DNA of 64,000 bases from Bacteroidales bacterium (GCA_016287075.1 JAEEVC010000008.1:1-64000); one strand, 5' to 3'; numbered from the stretch's first letter, positions 18,219 through 27,409 are shown. The notes: a model not told the origin generated them from the letters alone. Numbers and translations: made by a program.

Positions 18219-19052
18219 ATGAAACGAATCTGTGCAATCACGATGGTCCGGAACGATGCGTTCTTCCTCCGGAAATGGACGGCCTATTACGGCGCCCAGC
18301 TCGGCGAGGAGAACCTGTACGTCTATCTGGACGGCAAGGACCAGCCGTTGCCGGATTGGTGTCCCAAGGCGCACATCATTCCCTGCGACCGCGTTTGCGG
18401 CCAGGTCGTGCGGGCTGACAAGGGCCGTATCCGTTTCCTGTCCGCCCGTGCCGCGGAACTGCTTGAATCATACGACCTTGTGATCGGGACAGACGCCGAC
18501 GAGATTCTCGCCGTCGACCCGAAACTCGGCGTGGGGCTCCGGGAATTCCTTTCCGGTCTCGACATCCGTTCCTCGGTCTCCGGTCTCGGCATCGATGTCG
18601 GCCAGATCCTCGGGGAGGAAGGGGACATCACCCCCGACCGTCCTTTCCTCAGCCAGCGCTCGACCGGGCAGGTCTCTACGCGTTACACCAAGGCGAGCGT
18701 CCTCGCGCGGCCGCTCCGCTGGGGCTCCGGATTCCACCGTGTAAAGGGGCATAATTTCCACATCGCCAAGGATTTGTATCTTTTCCATTTCGGCTATTTC
18801 GACATGCGGCGCATCGAAATGCGCTTCAGCGACAAGGACCGCATGGAGGCGGGCTGGGAGAAGCATCTCCACCGCCGTTCCGAGACGATCCGCAACTGTA
18901 CCGAGGGGCGCAAACGCGACTGGGACAGGACGGTCCGCTGGACCCGTGTCGCGGAGCAGGTCCTCCGGCCGCCGTATGCCTGGAACAAGCCCGGCCTGCT
19001 GGAAATGAAAGTCATCGTCCGGATTCCGGACCGTTTCCGCGAGACCGTATGA
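18219..19052 (+). CDS. Glycosyltransferase family 2-like protein
   Basis: A 277-residue cytoplasmic protein opening with ICAITMVRNDAFFLRKWTAY, the pattern of family 2-type (Glyco_tranf_2_4-like) transferases. An aspartate motif TDADEIL (about 89-95) likely binds the metal-sugar nucleotide. The C-terminal half is rich in Arg, His and Trp. The acceptor is unknown; cell-surface glycan or LPS synthesis is the usual role. Its stop overlaps the next start (ATGA, 4 bp), so the two transferases are translationally coupled. Confidence 0.8.
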   Translation: MKRICAITMVRNDAFFLRKWTAYYGAQLGEENLYVYLDGKDQPLPDWCPKAHIIPCDRVCGQVVRADKGRIRFLSARAAELLESYDLVIGTDADEILAVDPKLGVGLREFLSGLDIRSSVSGLGIDVGQILGEEGDITPDRPFLSQRSTGQVSTRYTKASVLARPLRWGSGFHRVKGHNFHIAKDLYLFHFGYFDMRRIEMRFSDKDRMEAGWEKHLHRRSETIRNCTEGRKRDWDRTVRWTRVAEQVLRPPYAWNKPGLLEMKVIVRIPDRFRETV

Positions 19053-19966
19053 TCCGGGTCTCCGTCATCGTGCCCGTTTACCGTGCGGAGGCGTATATCG
19101 CCCGGTGTGCCCGGTCCATCCTGGACCAGACCTATCCCCATACGCAGTTCATCTTTGTCGACGACGGGTCGCCCGACCGGTCTGTCGATGTTCTGAATGA
19201 ATTGATCGATAAGGAGTTCCCGGACAAGAAGGAGCGCATCCTCGTGTTGCGGGGAGAGAATGGGGGCGCCCTGAAGGCCCGGCTGGACGGCCTTGCCCGG
19301 GCCGAAGGCGACTACATCCTGTTCGTGGATGCCGACGACTGGCTTGAGCCAGACGCCGTCGGATCGCTGGCCGCCGAGGCGGAGGAGAGCGGCGCGGACA
19401 TCGTCTTCTACGATTTCTGGAAGGAGTATCCCTCCCGCAGCAAGCTGGACCGGGAGCGGGACTACACCGCGGCGACCCGGAAGGAATACATGAAGGGGCT
19501 TTACACCTACAGGGCCTACGGCTACCTCTGGAACAAGTTCACCCGCCGCTCGCTGTTCGACGGCGTGTTTGCGCCGAAGTACAACATGCACGAGGATATC
19601 ATCCTGTCGAACCAGTTGCTGTTCAAGGCGTCCTCCATCGTGCATCTCCCAAAGCCCCTTTACCATTACTGGCGGAGCAATCCGGCGTCCCTGACCCGGG
19701 TCGCGCTGAAGAAGCGGCGCGGCATGTCCGCCCGGAATTTCCTGGATTATTACGAGCATTTCAAGCCCGCCCTCGCGGGGTCGCCGGTCGAGGGCTTTAC
19801 GGACGAAATCCTCCTCCGGGCAGCCTGGATCGGTTTCACGCTGGACCGTTCGCTCTTTGCCGAGCGGCCTTACCTGAAGGCGGAAGCGCGGGCTGTCCCG
19901 CTGACGCGCGGTTGTTTCGTCGGGGTGTTCAAACAACTGATCCTGAAAGCATTCCTCGCTCTCTGA
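19049..19966 (+). CDS. Glycosyltransferase family 2
   Basis: A 305-residue GT-A fold transferase. VSVIVPVYRAEAYIARC starts the nucleotide-binding half, VDDGSPD lies at 37-43 and the metal-binding DAD at 94-96 in LFVDADDW. It is coupled to the preceding gene and probably acts in the same glycan pathway. It converges on another GT2 gene and overlaps it by 38 bp at the 3' ends. The two are paralogues, sharing for example the SILxQTYP and FIFVDDGSPD blocks. Confidence 0.9.
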   Translation: MIRVSVIVPVYRAEAYIARCARSILDQTYPHTQFIFVDDGSPDRSVDVLNELIDKEFPDKKERILVLRGENGGALKARLDGLARAEGDYILFVDADDWLEPDAVGSLAAEAEESGADIVFYDFWKEYPSRSKLDRERDYTAATRKEYMKGLYTYRAYGYLWNKFTRRSLFDGVFAPKYNMHEDIILSNQLLFKASSIVHLPKPLYHYWRSNPASLTRVALKKRRGMSARNFLDYYEHFKPALAGSPVEGFTDEILLRAAWIGFTLDRSLFAERPYLKAEARAVPLTRGCFVGVFKQLILKAFLAL

Positions 19967-20882
19967 CGGCTTTCCTGATGCGGAAATAGCGGAACGGATG
20001 GTACGTCAGGCCTGCGCAGAAATGCAGTTTCCGCGCATCCTCCTGCAGATAGGGATACTGGTCGAGCAGGTCCCAGGAACCGGTCTTGTACACGTACCAG
20101 AGGGTCTGCAACAGGAAGGTATGGCGGATGATGGAAACGGGATTCGGGCGTTCGCGGTCCCGGTAGCTGTCATACAGATGAAGCTGGTTCACGGCGCAGA
20201 GGCGCGTCTGGTGCATCTTGTCCTGGTGAAGGATGGAAGCGGCGTTGTCCTTGCGGTAGTGGTAGAGCGGGACCCTCAGGTGGACGGCCTTGCGGGCATG
20301 GTAGATCATCTGGTAAACCAGCAGCAGGTCTTCCCGGACATTGACAACGGGCTGGCAGGGCGTGTGCTCCAGGAATAACTCCCTTCTGATCAGCTTGTTC
20401 CAGAGCATTCCGTGGAAATGGCGTCCGCGGAGAAGGTCCGTCAGCAGCGGGGCGACTCGGGTGTATTCCGCCTCATGTCCGATGCGGGTCTTTTCCGCGT
20501 ATTCCTTGTAGAAGTCGCAGTAAACCAGGTCGCTGTCTTCCTTTTCCGCGGTCTCGACGAGCCGCTGGACCATGTCGGGCTCCATCCAGTCGTCGGAATC
20601 TACGCAGAGGATATACGTGCCCCTGGCCAGTGCGATTCCTTCCGCCCGGGCCGCGGAGACGCCCCGGTTTTCCCGCCGCAGGAAGGTCACGCGCGGCTGC
20701 AATGCCCGGAAGGGGCCTTCCAGCAGGGCCTGCAGCTGCTCCGCGCAGTCATCCGGGCTGCCGTCGTCGACGAAGATGAACTCCGTCTCCGGGTAGGTCT
20801 GCCCGAGGATGGACCGGGCGCTCCGGTCGAAGAACTGGCTGACGTTGTAAAACGGGACGATGACGGATACAAGCGGCTTCAT
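19929..20882 (-). CDS. Glycosyltransferase family 2
   Basis: A 317-residue GT2 paralogue of the converging gene. Motifs are SVIVPFYNVSQFFDR, VDDGSPDD (38-45) and the metal-binding DSD (95-97) in CVDSDDWM. The C-terminal half contains the family's conserved NVREDLLLVYQM segment with the catalytic ED. A minus-strand -7 box TATCTTTG lies at 20911-20918. The sugar donor and acceptor cannot be read from sequence. Confidence 0.9.
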   Translation of the reverse strand: MKPLVSVIVPFYNVSQFFDRSARSILGQTYPETEFIFVDDGSPDDCAEQLQALLEGPFRALQPRVTFLRRENRGVSAARAEGIALARGTYILCVDSDDWMEPDMVQRLVETAEKEDSDLVYCDFYKEYAEKTRIGHEAEYTRVAPLLTDLLRGRHFHGMLWNKLIRRELFLEHTPCQPVVNVREDLLLVYQMIYHARKAVHLRVPLYHYRKDNAASILHQDKMHQTRLCAVNQLHLYDSYRDRERPNPVSIIRHTFLLQTLWYVYKTGSWDLLDQYPYLQEDARKLHFCAGLTYHPFRYFRIRKAVRERGMLSGSVV

Positions 20883-20961
20883 GTGCAGGGGTGGAATCTC
20901 ATTCCGGCCGCAAAGATAGCAAAAACAATACCGCTATTATATACAATTCCCGGTTTTTTCA

Positions 20962-20969
20962 TAACTTTG
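20962..20969 (+). promoter_or_regulatory. -7 box upstream of the small ORF and fimbrillin-like gene
   Basis: TAACTTTG, about 190 bp before the small ORF at 21158. The long leader between them holds no recognisable gene. Confidence 0.45.
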
Positions 20970-21157
20970 CTTGTTGTCAGATGACCGGGAACACCGCATA
21001 TCAGCGTTTCTCCTGCTCTTCCCGAATGATGGGGGGTAGTAAGTGGTTTAATATCATATAGTTACAATATATCGTCCATGCTTTCATCACCGGAAGGAGG
21101 CAGGGATGACTTCTTATGCATATCCGACAGGAACAGGAATAACAGCAAGGAAATACA

Positions 21158-21331
21158 ATGAAACCAAGGAGAACATACCGGGCGCCGGAGTTGCTTCAGA
21201 CGGTAGGCGTATCCGTGGAGCGCCGTTTTCTGGATGCGTCCATCGCGCCTGCACTGACCGTCGAGTCCGTCGGTCAGGAGGTCGAGGAGAAGGACTTCAG
21301 CACGGGGAATTTCAACTTCGAATGGGAATAA
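21158..21331 (+). CDS. 57-residue small protein coupled to the fimbrillin-like gene
   Basis: Translates as MKPRRTYRAPELLQTVGVSV, an acidic middle, and the end NFNFEWE. No signal peptide or membrane segment. The layout (basic Tyr-x-x-Pro-Glu start, acidic C terminus ending in an FEW-type motif) resembles small proteins often seen beside surface lipoprotein genes in Bacteroidales; their function is not established. Its TAA overlaps the ATG of the next gene (TAATG at 21329-21333), implying translational coupling. It is too short for most automatic calls. A competing frame from 21106 runs through the same DNA but has low-quality sequence. Confidence 0.6.
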   Translation: MKPRRTYRAPELLQTVGVSVERRFLDASIAPALTVESVGQEVEEKDFSTGNFNFEWE

Positions 21332-24213
21332 TGGGATTGAATCGGATGAAACAAATCAAGAGGAATATGAAAGCGCAAGGAATCGTATGCGCCCTTGCGG
21401 TGGCCGTCATGGCTGCGACGGGTTGCATCAAGGAGAACCTGATGGGTGAAGGTGCTCCCATATCATTCGGCGTGTCAACGGGTTACGGATTATCGACCGG
21501 TACCCGTACGGAATATAGCGGAGAGATCGTGGGCACGTCACCCCGGTACGAACGGATCGACTGGGTCCAGGGGACCGACCGGATCCGCATCCTCTGCGAC
21601 GAGGCTTCCGTCGCTGGGGCTGAGCGCCATTACGCCGATTACCTGGTTACCGAGGCGACCAGCACCACGGGCCAGCAGAAGAGTACGGCCACGGTCAAGC
21701 CGGTCGCCATCGAGGGCGGCACGGCGAACGGGCTCTGTTGGGGAGCATCTTCGGACCACTATTTCTACGCGCTCTATCCGGCCGCGACGATGAGCGGCGT
21801 GACCGCGTCCGAGGCCGTCCTGGCTTCCGCGTCCGGCCACAAGGCCATCGTGACGGGGAAGATCCCGGCGATCCAGGAGGTCACCCTGTCGGGTCGTGAA
21901 TACAAGCCGGACATGAACTACGCCTACATGTATGCGGCCGCCACGGTGACCCCTTCTTCGACCGCCCGGGTGACCCTTCCTTTCAAGCCGCTGATGACCG
22001 CCATGGAATTCACGCTGGTCAGCTCCTCGGAGTATCCGATGGACTCCAAGCTTACGTCGGCGAAACTTACCTCCGGCTCGACGTCCCTCAGCGGCACCTT
22101 CGAGGCCACGCTGTCCGCATCTGCGGACCCGTCCGTGGAAGTCTCGGATGCCGGCAGTTCCCTGACCATCACCTTCCCTGACGGCGGCATCCTGCTCAGC
22201 CAGACCGATCCCGTGAAGTTCACCTTCCTGGCCATTCCGAAGGACCAGACGGACCTGCGCCTGACCCTCTCGTTCGCGGACGGGCGGGAGCGTACGCTGG
22301 CCTTGAAGGAACAGGGCTCGCCCATCTCGGTCCCGGCCGGCAACAAGACATATTTCAACAACCTGTCCGTCCCGGGCGTGCTGACGACGTACACGCTGGG
22401 AACGGTCGCGGACCTGGTGAAGGCCGGGCATGCGGCGGGCAGCGTCACCTCCGCCGCCTTTGCCAGCTACAAGACCAGCCTCACCGGCGTGACCACGGCC
22501 CTGGACCTCGCCGTCGAATATGCCTCTGCCAATCCGGACGGAACCTGTGCGGAGGACTGGTCTTCCACCGTTCCCGCCGGCCTTTCCGACGTTATGCTGA
22601 CGTCTTCCGGCAACAACAAGACTTTTTCCGCTTCTATCGCGGCGCAGACTGTCCTTGACGATCAGGAAATCGTAGACGAGAAGGCGATCCATTCCGCAAA
22701 CCTCATGGCCGCTCCCGTGGTTTCGACACCCAGGGATCTTTCCTTGACGGATGTCAACGGCCAGGTCAGGACCTCCAATCCCGTTACCGCCAACTCCTAT
22801 GTCGTCAAGGCTGCAGGATGGTACATGTTCCCGCTTGTGTATGGAAATGCGATCGACTATACCAAGGTCGCAGACGACGTGTCAGGCAATGTCACGGCCT
22901 ATTTCCCCAACCGGACTCCCTATTCCGGAAGCCATCTGATGCAGCGGTTCCAGAACTGCAACGGGGACGGTATCACAAGTCCCTATATCCTGTCCGATCT
23001 GGGACTGACGGCATCGACCCAGTTGGACGCGGTTGTGGTCTGGCAGGATGTCGAGTCCGGGAAGGACCTGGTTTCCAGCCTTTCCATCGAGGAGGCTCCT
23101 TCCGGCGGCCTGCCCTGCAAATACATCAAGTTCCAGGTTCCCGCTGACAATCTCTGCCAGGGGAATGTGGTCATCGCCCTTCGTGATGTCAGTGGAGGGA
23201 ATACGCCCGCCACCGCGAAAATCCTGTGGAGCTGGCACATCTGGATTACGGATGAAGACCTGGCGGCGCAGAATGCCTGGGGAATGGGAATGATGCCTTT
23301 CGACCTGGGTTGGTGTTCCGGATATGTCTATACGACCAATACCTATGCCCCCCGCTCCTGGTGGGTCCGCCTTACCCAGGCGGAAAGCGGGCGGACGGAA
23401 ACCTTCAGGATCACCCAGACAAGTGATGTGGAATACATCCTGTCAGGAGGCAGTTCCAGCCCTTATTATCAGTGGGGGCGGAAAGATCCTTTCCTTCGTT
23501 CCAATGGCGGTGATACGAATGCTGAATCATCATCTCCCGCAGGATATACCATCGTCGATGGGACCGCCGGCGTTTCATCCGGGACGGCAACTGCCGCCAA
23601 TGCCGGGGAAAGCATCCGGAATCCGCATGTTTTCCTGTTCGCGTTAGCGACTTCCGGTTCTGATTGGTCCTGGATGAACGGATTCTACCCCCGGAACCTC
23701 TGGAATGCCCTGTTGGCTTTAACGACCAACGAAATGCCCCGCGAACCCGAATATGGATACAATGCCATCAAGACGGTGTATGATCCGTGTCCTCCGGGAT
23801 TCCACGTGGCCAACATATCGACTTATGTCAATTTCATGAAATCACCTTCTCCCATGCCGACCGCGAATGTGACAAATATCAATGCCGTTGATCTCAATGG
23901 TAACGGCGTCCTTGACGGCGGCGACTTCTCGTATAATCCCGCCCATCCCGATTATGCGTTCCAATGGTCAGCCAGGGGATGGCATTTCAAGAAATCTGAC
24001 ACGGATACGCAAGGCATCTATTTCCGGACCCAAGGATTCAGGGGAGCGTCCAGTTCCACGCTGTCTTCAGTGGGCTGGTATGGGTATCAATGGATGGCTG
24101 TGACCCCCGGTATAGGGCAGGCCTGTGCGGCCCATTTCACTTATAACAGTGGGACCGCCACCTCCAACTATTATGAGTCGCAAGGAGCTACGGTCAGGCC
24201 CATGGCGGAATAG
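21331..24213 (+). CDS. Large fimbrillin-family lipoprotein with FISUMP-like C terminus
   Basis: A 960-residue exported lipoprotein. The ATG at 21331 overlaps the previous stop; a second ATG at 21346 (MKQIKRNMKAQG) is also possible. The lipobox is MAATGC. The N-terminal third looks like Mfa1/FimA-type fimbrillin (SGTRTEYSG, the W-x-x-GD-like IDWVQGTDRIRI). A central beta-rich region follows. The C-terminal third has WGRKDPF and YDPCPPGFHV, typical of Bacteroidota FISUMP-type domains. Likely a surface or fimbrial-tip structural protein. The genes at 24223-26468 converge on it and may supply assembly partners. Confidence 0.8.
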   Translation: MGLNRMKQIKRNMKAQGIVCALAVAVMAATGCIKENLMGEGAPISFGVSTGYGLSTGTRTEYSGEIVGTSPRYERIDWVQGTDRIRILCDEASVAGAERHYADYLVTEATSTTGQQKSTATVKPVAIEGGTANGLCWGASSDHYFYALYPAATMSGVTASEAVLASASGHKAIVTGKIPAIQEVTLSGREYKPDMNYAYMYAAATVTPSSTARVTLPFKPLMTAMEFTLVSSSEYPMDSKLTSAKLTSGSTSLSGTFEATLSASADPSVEVSDAGSSLTITFPDGGILLSQTDPVKFTFLAIPKDQTDLRLTLSFADGRERTLALKEQGSPISVPAGNKTYFNNLSVPGVLTTYTLGTVADLVKAGHAAGSVTSAAFASYKTSLTGVTTALDLAVEYASANPDGTCAEDWSSTVPAGLSDVMLTSSGNNKTFSASIAAQTVLDDQEIVDEKAIHSANLMAAPVVSTPRDLSLTDVNGQVRTSNPVTANSYVVKAAGWYMFPLVYGNAIDYTKVADDVSGNVTAYFPNRTPYSGSHLMQRFQNCNGDGITSPYILSDLGLTASTQLDAVVVWQDVESGKDLVSSLSIEEAPSGGLPCKYIKFQVPADNLCQGNVVIALRDVSGGNTPATAKILWSWHIWITDEDLAAQNAWGMGMMPFDLGWCSGYVYTTNTYAPRSWWVRLTQAESGRTETFRITQTSDVEYILSGGSSSPYYQWGRKDPFLRSNGGDTNAESSSPAGYTIVDGTAGVSSGTATAANAGESIRNPHVFLFALATSGSDWSWMNGFYPRNLWNALLALTTNEMPREPEYGYNAIKTVYDPCPPGFHVANISTYVNFMKSPSPMPTANVTNINAVDLNGNGVLDGGDFSYNPAHPDYAFQWSARGWHFKKSDTDTQGIYFRTQGFRGASSSTLSSVGWYGYQWMAVTPGIGQACAAHFTYNSGTATSNYYESQGATVRPMAE

Positions 24214-24222
24214 AAACGCCCT

Positions 24223-25446
24223 TCATGGGTGGAAAACGACAAAGGCGAGCGTGTCCCGGCTGATGGGCGGGCCGGCGGAGAAGATGACGTGGGCCGTGCC
24301 GTACTTCTTGGAATAGAGGGTGATCCCGTGCCCGTCGGGATGGATGCGGTAGTCATAGACGGCGGCAATGTTTTCGTCTTCATAGCCGAGGTTCTCGATG
24401 GAGACGGGCGCGTCCGGGGGAAAGAGGTCCAGCCGGAAGCGGATGGAATCGCCCGGGAGGCGTTCGTTGTAGGCTGCGGGGGAGAGGTCGAAGCGGATGG
24501 CTGACGGGTTGATTCCGAGCCGGGAACGGTCCACTCGCCACCCGTCGCCGCCGTCCCCGAGGCCGTCCCCTTCCGGGCGGATGGCGACTTCATACCGGCA
24601 GTTCCGCTCGATGCGGCCGTCCGTGGCGCCTTCCCCCAGGTAGAAGCGGTAAATGAGGTACTGGTCCGGACCCGAGTAGTAAGTGGCTGAGTAATACTCG
24701 ATTTCCGCCTCTATATAGGATCCTGTCTCCGGGACGATGCCGTCCTGGAGGTTCTCCAGCAGGTAAACGGGAACGCTCCGGCTGTGGCCGAGGGTTACGT
24801 CACGGTTGAGGTCGTCCACGGCCGCGCCTTCCTTGGTGAAACCGGCGGCAAAGAGCTGTTCGGCCGTTTCCGCCCGGCTGTCGCCGAAGAGGAGGGCCGA
24901 GGACGGGGCGTTGCCGACCCGGACCCGGCGGACCGTGAAACGGATTCCGGGGTCGAGGGCTGTCCGGTCCACGGAGAGGTCCACCCGGGCCATCATCCGG
25001 ACCAGCGGCAGCCGGACGGCGCCTCCTTCCGCCGTAAAGTCCAACTGCCCGGTCATGGGCATGCCCCGGGAATATTCGTCGGGATAGGTCATGTGGTAGC
25101 GGTACGACAGCAGTTCGTCCTTCGTCCGGCAGGGAAGTTGGAAGCCCATGTTGGCGCATACGCAGGCGGTGTAGGCACCGTCCCGCAGGACGTGCAGCGT
25201 CAGGGACGGCTGTCCATCGGTCCATTCTATCTGCCTACCTGTCAAATATTTCCGTTCTTCCAGCAGGCCCTTTTCATTGAAAAGGAAAAGGTTCAGGTCC
25301 GAAATCCGCCCTTCATCGGGATCGAGGGAACGGGCGGCCGGCCCGGTCTGGAGGAGCAGCGGGATTTCCGTCAGGGGCGGTTTTTCGGGCAGCATCCTGT
25401 CGCAGGCCCCCAGGGCCAGCAGGACCGGTAGCAGATACTTCTTCAT
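24223..25446 (-). CDS. DUF4906/FimB-Mfa2-like fimbrial lipoprotein
   Basis: A 407-residue lipoprotein with signal peptide and lipobox LALGAC (Cys15). ISDLNLFLFNEKGLLEERKY matches the opening strand of DUF4906/FimB-type proteins. LVRMMARVDLSVD then matches the fimbrillin core strand. Long beta-rich remainder, with SIENLGYEDENIAAVYDY resembling an Ig-like end domain. Probably anchors or terminates a fimbria-like surface fibre. It is coupled to the upstream lipoprotein by a TGATG overlap. Confidence 0.7.
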   Translation of the reverse strand: MKKYLLPVLLALGACDRMLPEKPPLTEIPLLLQTGPAARSLDPDEGRISDLNLFLFNEKGLLEERKYLTGRQIEWTDGQPSLTLHVLRDGAYTACVCANMGFQLPCRTKDELLSYRYHMTYPDEYSRGMPMTGQLDFTAEGGAVRLPLVRMMARVDLSVDRTALDPGIRFTVRRVRVGNAPSSALLFGDSRAETAEQLFAAGFTKEGAAVDDLNRDVTLGHSRSVPVYLLENLQDGIVPETGSYIEAEIEYYSATYYSGPDQYLIYRFYLGEGATDGRIERNCRYEVAIRPEGDGLGDGGDGWRVDRSRLGINPSAIRFDLSPAAYNERLPGDSIRFRLDLFPPDAPVSIENLGYEDENIAAVYDYRIHPDGHGITLYSKKYGTAHVIFSAGPPISRDTLAFVVFHP

Positions 25447-26468
25447 CAGAATCGTTGGGTTTGTGCCTCCATTTCGTTCCAGGGCGCGACCGCGTCCTGG
25501 AGCCGGACCTGGTCGCCCGTCGCCGGAATGTCCGGGTCGGCGGTCCCGAAGCGGGTGAGGGTGATGTCGAATACATGGCTTTTCCCGCCTTCCAGCGGAT
25601 GGACGGGAATGGGATAATAGCAGGTCTCGCCAAGCAGGGTCCCTTCGATGACGAGGCGTGTGAGCGGCGCCCCGAGCGCATCTTCTTCCGAGGGGTTCGG
25701 ATAGGCGTAGAAGCGAAGGTCCGGGAGTCGGACCTCCTCGCCGACCGGCCCCTCCAGCGTCTGGAAGACCATTTCCGGCTTCCGGAGCGCTGCTGTCCGT
25801 TCCGGATCCAGACGGCCGGCGTTCAGCCAGGAGGGCTGGCTTTCCCCGTCCAGGCGGCAGCCGTCGCGGACATGGGTCAGGTAGATGCGGACATGCTCCA
25901 GATGCGCCCCGGCGTAGGGACGTGCGTGGAAGTCACAGCAAAGGGAATGGACCCGGATTTCGGCGAGGAGCGGCTCCAGGGTGAGCGTCGTCGCCTGGCC
26001 TGCCGTGAACCGGGTCGTTGCGGTCATAACGGGCTGCTCCGGATCCTCTGTCTCCAGGGCGACAACCTTCCCGGAGAAGTTGCGGAAGGACCGGATATCG
26101 TCCCAGTTGAAGGATGCCCGGTCGGCATTGGCGACTGCCGCCAGGACCTTCTCTCCGCTGCGGGACCGCCCTTCCCAGCGCTCGGGAATGGCTTCCACGT
26201 GTTCATAGGCATCCAGCCGGCCGGGTTCCTCCGCCTCGAAAAAGAACAAGTCCAGTCCTTCTGCCTGCGCCGTTTCCGCGCGCGACCCGATCCGGACAGG
26301 GGTCCGGACGCCGTCGCGCGGCGGAGCATCAGGGAAGAAGCAGGCCGGCGCGACTTGCGAAAGCAGCAAGATCAGGCATACAGAACGTATGGGTTGAAGC
26401 AGAGAATTTTCATAGCCGGTCAGGTGAAGCCGGCCTTTTCTTCCCGTATGGATGGAGGCGTCGTGCAT
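25446..26468 (-). CDS. Fimbrial accessory lipoprotein (FimB/Mfa-like)
   Basis: 340 residues. After an unusually long 29-residue basic N terminus comes a hydrophobic stretch ending in the lipobox VAPAC. LDLFFFEAEEPGRLDAY and LAEIRVHSL resemble strands of minor fimbrial subunits, and the C terminus ends in a domain with YPIPVHPLEGGKSHVFDITL, common in this family. The start is uncertain: no other ATG precedes the lipobox. A -7 box TAGTTTTG at 26494-26501 (minus strand) leaves about 20 nt of leader, which supports 26468. It forms a two-gene operon with the DUF4906-like gene. Confidence 0.65.
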   Translation of the reverse strand: MHDASIHTGRKGRLHLTGYENSLLQPIRSVCLILLLSQVAPACFFPDAPPRDGVRTPVRIGSRAETAQAEGLDLFFFEAEEPGRLDAYEHVEAIPERWEGRSRSGEKVLAAVANADRASFNWDDIRSFRNFSGKVVALETEDPEQPVMTATTRFTAGQATTLTLEPLLAEIRVHSLCCDFHARPYAGAHLEHVRIYLTHVRDGCRLDGESQPSWLNAGRLDPERTAALRKPEMVFQTLEGPVGEEVRLPDLRFYAYPNPSEEDALGAPLTRLVIEGTLLGETCYYPIPVHPLEGGKSHVFDITLTRFGTADPDIPATGDQVRLQDAVAPWNEMEAQTQRF

Positions 26469-26493
26469 GGGGCTGCGAGGTTGTGGTCCGCTG

Positions 26494-26501
26494 CAAAACT
26501 A
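26494..26501 (-). promoter_or_regulatory. -7 box of the fimbrial accessory operon
   Basis: TAGTTTTG on the minus strand, 25 bp before the ATG at 26468. Confidence 0.5.
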
Positions 26502-26586
26502 CGCTTTTCGCGCCGCCTCCCGGCCGGCTGGACGGGAAGAAACGTCATTTTTTTCTGTTTTTTTCCTTTTTTTACGTTTGAATGGG

Positions 26587-26594
26587 TATTTTTG
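26587..26594 (+). promoter_or_regulatory. -7 box of the DUF47 gene
   Basis: TATTTTTG, 32 bp before the ATG at 26627, in a T-rich stretch. The -33 element is unclear. Confidence 0.45.
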
Positions 26595-26626
26595 CAGGAA
26601 ATAATTTGAATGGTCTTTTTTTTTCG

Positions 26627-27283
26627 ATGAAGATTTCTCGTAAGATCCGCAATTTCTTCCGGCCGAAGCGGGACCTGGTCCCCATTTTTACCCAGCAGGC
26701 CGCCTTCCTCTGCCAGAGCGCCGATGCGCTCGGCAATATGCTCGATGCGTCCGATCCGTCCGAATGGCACCGTTTCGAAAAGGAGATCAAGGCCTGCGAA
26801 GTCCAGGGCGACGCCCTGCTGACCGAGTTCCAGGAGCAGATCACCGGCCGCCTGATGGGCTCCATCAACCGCCTGGACCTCCAGACCATCGCGATGTCCG
26901 TCGATGACTGTCTGGATGTCCTGAAGGATGCCTCGAAGGCCGTTACCATCTATCATCCGAAGAAAATCGACGGCCAGCTCCGCGAGCTGGTCCAGCTGAT
27001 GGGCGAGGAGACCCGCGCCATCCGGGAACTCCTCCCGATGTTATGGGATATCCGCCACAAATCCTCCGCGATCATCCTCCAGTGCGAACGGGTGACCGAA
27101 CTCGAGCACACGGCCGACGAAGTCTATGAAGAATACGTCGGCTACATCTTCGAGCACGAGCCGGACCTCCGCGAGATGACCAAATACAAGAACCTCGCGG
27201 AAATTTTCGAGAAAGCGACCGACAGCGGCAAGCGGGTGACCGACAACGTCCGCAAGCTCCTCCTCCAGTTCCATCTGGATTAG
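26627..27283 (+). CDS. DUF47 (PhoU-like) protein
   Basis: 218 residues, almost all helical, matching the DUF47/PhoU-like family. ACEVQGDALLTEFQEQI and ELEHTADEVYEEYVGYIFE are the E/D-rich repeats that coordinate metals in PhoU-type bundles. Family members usually sit beside a Pit phosphate transporter and modulate it, but no transporter is adjacent here. The ATG at 26627 (MKISRKIRNFFRPK) is preferred over the ORF start at 26582, which would overlap the -7 box. Confidence 0.85.
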   Translation: MKISRKIRNFFRPKRDLVPIFTQQAAFLCQSADALGNMLDASDPSEWHRFEKEIKACEVQGDALLTEFQEQITGRLMGSINRLDLQTIAMSVDDCLDVLKDASKAVTIYHPKKIDGQLRELVQLMGEETRAIRELLPMLWDIRHKSSAIILQCERVTELEHTADEVYEEYVGYIFEHEPDLREMTKYKNLAEIFEKATDSGKRVTDNVRKLLLQFHLD

Positions 27284-27320
27284 GCGCGGACCAAGACGCA
27301 GAAAGCGGAGGGAGCCAAGA

Positions 27321-27395
27321 GAGCGGAGAAAACGAAGGAACAGGGTTCGAACCGAATTTTTCTGAGGTTTGAACCCTGTTCCGTAGTGTCGGAGC
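27321..27395 (-). repeat. Palindromic repeat family 2, copy 2
   Basis: A 75-bp copy in reverse orientation to 15181-15255, with the same flanks (GAGCGGAGAAA and GTCGGAGC). Arms 27337-27352 and 27367-27382 (GGAACAGGGTTCGAAC/GTTTGAACCCTGTTCC) pair at 15 of 16 positions around the same 14-nt loop sequence. It separates the convergent DUF47 and nqrF genes. Confidence 0.85.
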
Positions 27396-27409
27396 ATGTG
27401 GGGGACTGC

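Noticed and set aside
21106..21330. Upstream ATG at 21106 as start of the fimbrillin-like gene
   Set aside because: It has a fair Shine-Dalgarno, but it would add about 75 residues of unstructured sequence before the signal peptide and bury the lipobox. The 57-residue ORF in another frame is better.
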